Assembly: GCA_000431215.1 (NCBI GenBank)
Contig: HF985604.1
Location: 17,020 to 31,814 of the forward strand
Direction: 5' to 3'
DNA length: 14,795 nt
Source: Prevotella sp. CAG:1031
GTDB lineage: Bacteria > Bacteroidota > Bacteroidia > Bacteroidales > Muribaculaceae
The notes below the pieces were generated by a model, which ran no database searches, was not told the origin of the DNA, and saw only the letters and a program-made list of their open reading frames with translations. A program made the translations under genes and the position numbers. This document shows, one piece after another, positions 13,162 through 14,795 of this stretch. Numbering within the stretch: the stretch's first letter is position 1; each line of letters opens with the position of its first letter.

Positions 13162-13686
13162 TCAGAGTTTTACACGGAATCCGACCTGAACGAGGCCCTG
13201 TGCACCGAACCCTAATTCTCCGAACATCGCGAACTGGCGCGAAAGACCTACTTCGGCTCCGAGCGGGCTGATCTGGAATGCGCAGTATCCCTTGTTGTAG
13301 GAATCGCCGCCGCGCGGCTGCATGTGGCTTATGTCAGCGCCGATACCGAAGTGGGCGTAAAGATTCACGATTGAGTTGCGGTAGTAGGTATAACGTGCGT
13401 TAAGCATGATGACGTGGTAGGCGATATTGCTGTGGTGCGGGCCACCTTTCGTAGTTGTCGACGAGAAAGTGTAGCTCGGGCCGATCCAGAGTTTCGGGGT
13501 CACTCTGAAATTGATGCCGAAGCTGACGCCGCCCCAGGCAGTGTTGACGCCGCCCCATCCGTCGTGCATATCCATGGCGTCCATCTGTGTGTAGCCGCCA
13601 TAACCGAACTGAAGCTCTGTTTTCTGGGCTGATGCCGAAGTGGCAATACCAATGACAATGGCAAGAACGAGAAGAATTTTTTTCAT
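13162..13686 (-). CDS. Outer-membrane beta-barrel protein (OmpW/OMP_b-brl-like)
   Basis: 174 residues. Signal peptide 1-20 (MKKILLVLAIVIGIATSASA, cleaved before Q21). The mature chain is rich in glycine, tyrosine and alternating hydrophobic residues typical of transmembrane beta strands: TELQFGYGGY, GGVSFGINFRV, KLWIGPSYTFS, HVIMLNARYTYY, VNLYAHFGIGAD, then MFGELGFGAQG and LVQVGFRVKL at the end. A histidine/methionine-rich loop (DAMDMHDGWGG) lies at 36-46. About eight strands would make a small barrel in the outer membrane; its ligand is unknown. It is the first gene of a two-gene unit. A weak promoter candidate (TTG, 20 nt, TAAAATTA) lies in the 68-nt gap after recG. Confidence 0.8.
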   Translation of the reverse strand: MKKILLVLAIVIGIATSASAQKTELQFGYGGYTQMDAMDMHDGWGGVNTAWGGVSFGINFRVTPKLWIGPSYTFSSTTTKGGPHHSNIAYHVIMLNARYTYYRNSIVNLYAHFGIGADISHMQPRGGDSYNKGYCAFQISPLGAEVGLSRQFAMFGELGFGAQGLVQVGFRVKL

Positions 13687-13754
13687 AGATGTCAGTAATT
13701 TTATGGGTTTTTAACTTTAACAACAACTGTGCCCCAATGGTTCGCAGGCCACTG

Positions 13755-14795
13755 TCAGGAAATTTTGCTCCAGTCGGCGGTGCGGCGGCTCAGTCGGCTG
13801 AGCTCAAGCGCCATAATGCGGCCGGCGGGGCTTGTCAGTTCAGGGTCGGCGGTTAGGACGGCTTCGGCGTCGTCGCGTGCTATCTGGATAATCTGGCCGT
13901 CGGTAGCGAGATTGGCAATGTTGAGCTTCATCGGCAGTCCGCTCTGCATTGTGCCTTCGATGTCGCCGGGGCCGCGCATTCGCAAGTCGGCTTCGGCGAC
14001 GACGAATCCGTCGGTCGTAGAGGTCATGACTTCGAGCCGCTGACGTGTTTCTTTGGCGATTTTGCGTTTCGACATCAGAACGCAGTAGCTTTTGTCAGCG
14101 CCGCGCCCCACGCGCCCTCTGAGCTGATGGAGCTGGCTGAGACCGAAACGCTCGGCGTTCTCGATTATCATGACCGTAGCGTTGGGAACGTTGACGCCGA
14201 CCTCGATGACTGTCGTGGCCACGAGTATGCGCGCTTCGCCCGAGGCGAAAAGGTGCATCTGATAGTCTTTTTCAGCCGGTTTAAGCCTTCCGTGAACCAT
14301 AGCCACGCGATAGTCGCGGAAAATCTCGCGGATCGTATCGTAGCCTTCTTCGACGCTCCGCAGGTCGAGCTTTTCGCTTTCGGCAATCAGCGGATAGACG
14401 ATATAGACCTGTCGCCCAAGACGGAGTTGTGCTCCGACCGAGCGATAGACATCCATGCGGTTTTCTTCGTATCGCAGCGACGTCTCGACAGGTTTTCGCC
14501 CAGGTGGCAGCTCATCGATGACGCTGACGTCGAGGTCGCCGTAGACGGTCATTGCCAGAGTGCGCGGAATCGGGGTGGCTGTCATGACCAATACATGAGG
14601 CGGCCGCTCGTTCTTTGTCCAGAGACGCGCGCGCTGGGCTACGCCGAAGCGGTGTTGCTCGTCGATGACGGCGAGGCCGAGGTTCTTGAATCTGACAGGG
14701 TCTTCGAGCAGGGCATGGGTGCCGACGAGAATGTGGAGCGAGCCGTCGGCAAGGGCCTCGTGGATTACGCGCCGCTCTCTGGCGGGAGTCGAGCC
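13755..14795 (-). CDS. recG: RecG ATP-dependent DNA helicase, C-terminal half (cut by the right window edge)
   Basis: The frame is open from the right edge to the stop at 13755-13757, giving 346 residues, about half of the usual 690 or so. Visible motifs, numbered from the first visible residue: motif Ia/Ib region HILVGTHALL (21-30), motif II DEQH (45-48) followed by RFGVAQRARL, motif III MTATPIPRTL (71-80), motif IV-V region VAMVHGRLKP, ILVATTVIEVGVNVPNAT, and motif VI QLRGRVGRG. The RecG-type C-terminal segment DGFVVAEADLRMRGPGDIEG follows. RecG drives branch migration and fork regression in recombination and replication-fork repair. No frameshift is seen in the visible part. The N-terminal wedge domain and Walker A lie outside the window. 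Confidence 0.96.
   Translation of the reverse strand, partial: GSTPARERRVIHEALADGSLHILVGTHALLEDPVRFKNLGLAVIDEQHRFGVAQRARLWTKNERPPHVLVMTATPIPRTLAMTVYGDLDVSVIDELPPGRKPVETSLRYEENRMDVYRSVGAQLRLGRQVYIVYPLIAESEKLDLRSVEEGYDTIREIFRDYRVAMVHGRLKPAEKDYQMHLFASGEARILVATTVIEVGVNVPNATVMIIENAERFGLSQLHQLRGRVGRGADKSYCVLMSKRKIAKETRQRLEVMTSTTDGFVVAEADLRMRGPGDIEGTMQSGLPMKLNIANLATDGQIIQIARDDAEAVLTADPELTSPAGRIMALELSRLSRRTADWSKIS

Overview
The window looks like chromosomal DNA of a Bacteroidales bacterium. The evidence is a complete moxR-bat (Bacteroides aerotolerance) operon, a DUF4493-type lipoprotein, promoters of the TTTG...TAnnTTTG type, and almost no Shine-Dalgarno sequences. The coding sequence is GC-rich with G/C-ending codons, while the intergenic regions are AT-rich. 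That would suit the Muribaculaceae, but the family assignment is inference. Nearly everything lies on the minus strand. No tRNA, rRNA, CRISPR array, insertion sequence or integrase was seen.

Left part (1-3500). A DUF4493-like surface lipoprotein (minus) runs off the left edge. It is divergent from a secreted, cysteine-rich Spy/LTXXQ-like protein (plus), whose leader carries a perfect 12-bp tandem duplication and whose gene ends in a clear hairpin terminator. Next on the minus strand come an open but start-less 57-codon fragment that looks like the tail of a lost regulator gene, a three-part universal stress protein, and a small helix-turn-helix protein. An 11+5 bp stem-loop sits between the last two, and a Bacteroidetes-type promoter lies upstream of the small protein.

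Centre (3504-11840). Eight tightly packed minus-strand genes, in transcription order: moxR (AAA+ ATPase), a DUF58 protein, a DUF4381-like membrane protein, batA and batB (membrane-anchored von Willebrand A proteins), batC (periplasmic TPR protein with a long Q/K/D/N linker), batD (large periplasmic beta protein, one membrane segment, cytoplasmic tail) and batE (TPR + membrane + SH3-like). Gaps are 39 nt or less and three junctions overlap (1 or 4 nt), so this is one operon. A perfect TAnnTTTG box lies about 135 nt upstream of moxR, with a GC-rich hairpin in the leader. In this family the MoxR ATPase is thought to act as a chaperone on vWA complexes; a MoxR/DUF58/Bat envelope assembly involved in stress or oxygen tolerance is the established, though mechanistically unclear, model.

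Right part (12065-14795, all minus). A PlsC-type acyltransferase has a textbook Bacteroides promoter that would make its mRNA nearly leaderless. Then come a two-gene unit (outer-membrane beta-barrel protein and a 77-residue protein with a phage-structural-protein-like motif) closed by a good terminator, and the C-terminal half of the RecG helicase, which runs off the right edge.

The most unusual points are the 77-residue phage-like protein, the regulator remnant, the cysteine-rich Spy relative, the paired cytoplasmic module shared by BatD and the DUF4381-like protein, and the near-leaderless acyltransferase. No complete system that is clearly new to science is visible.
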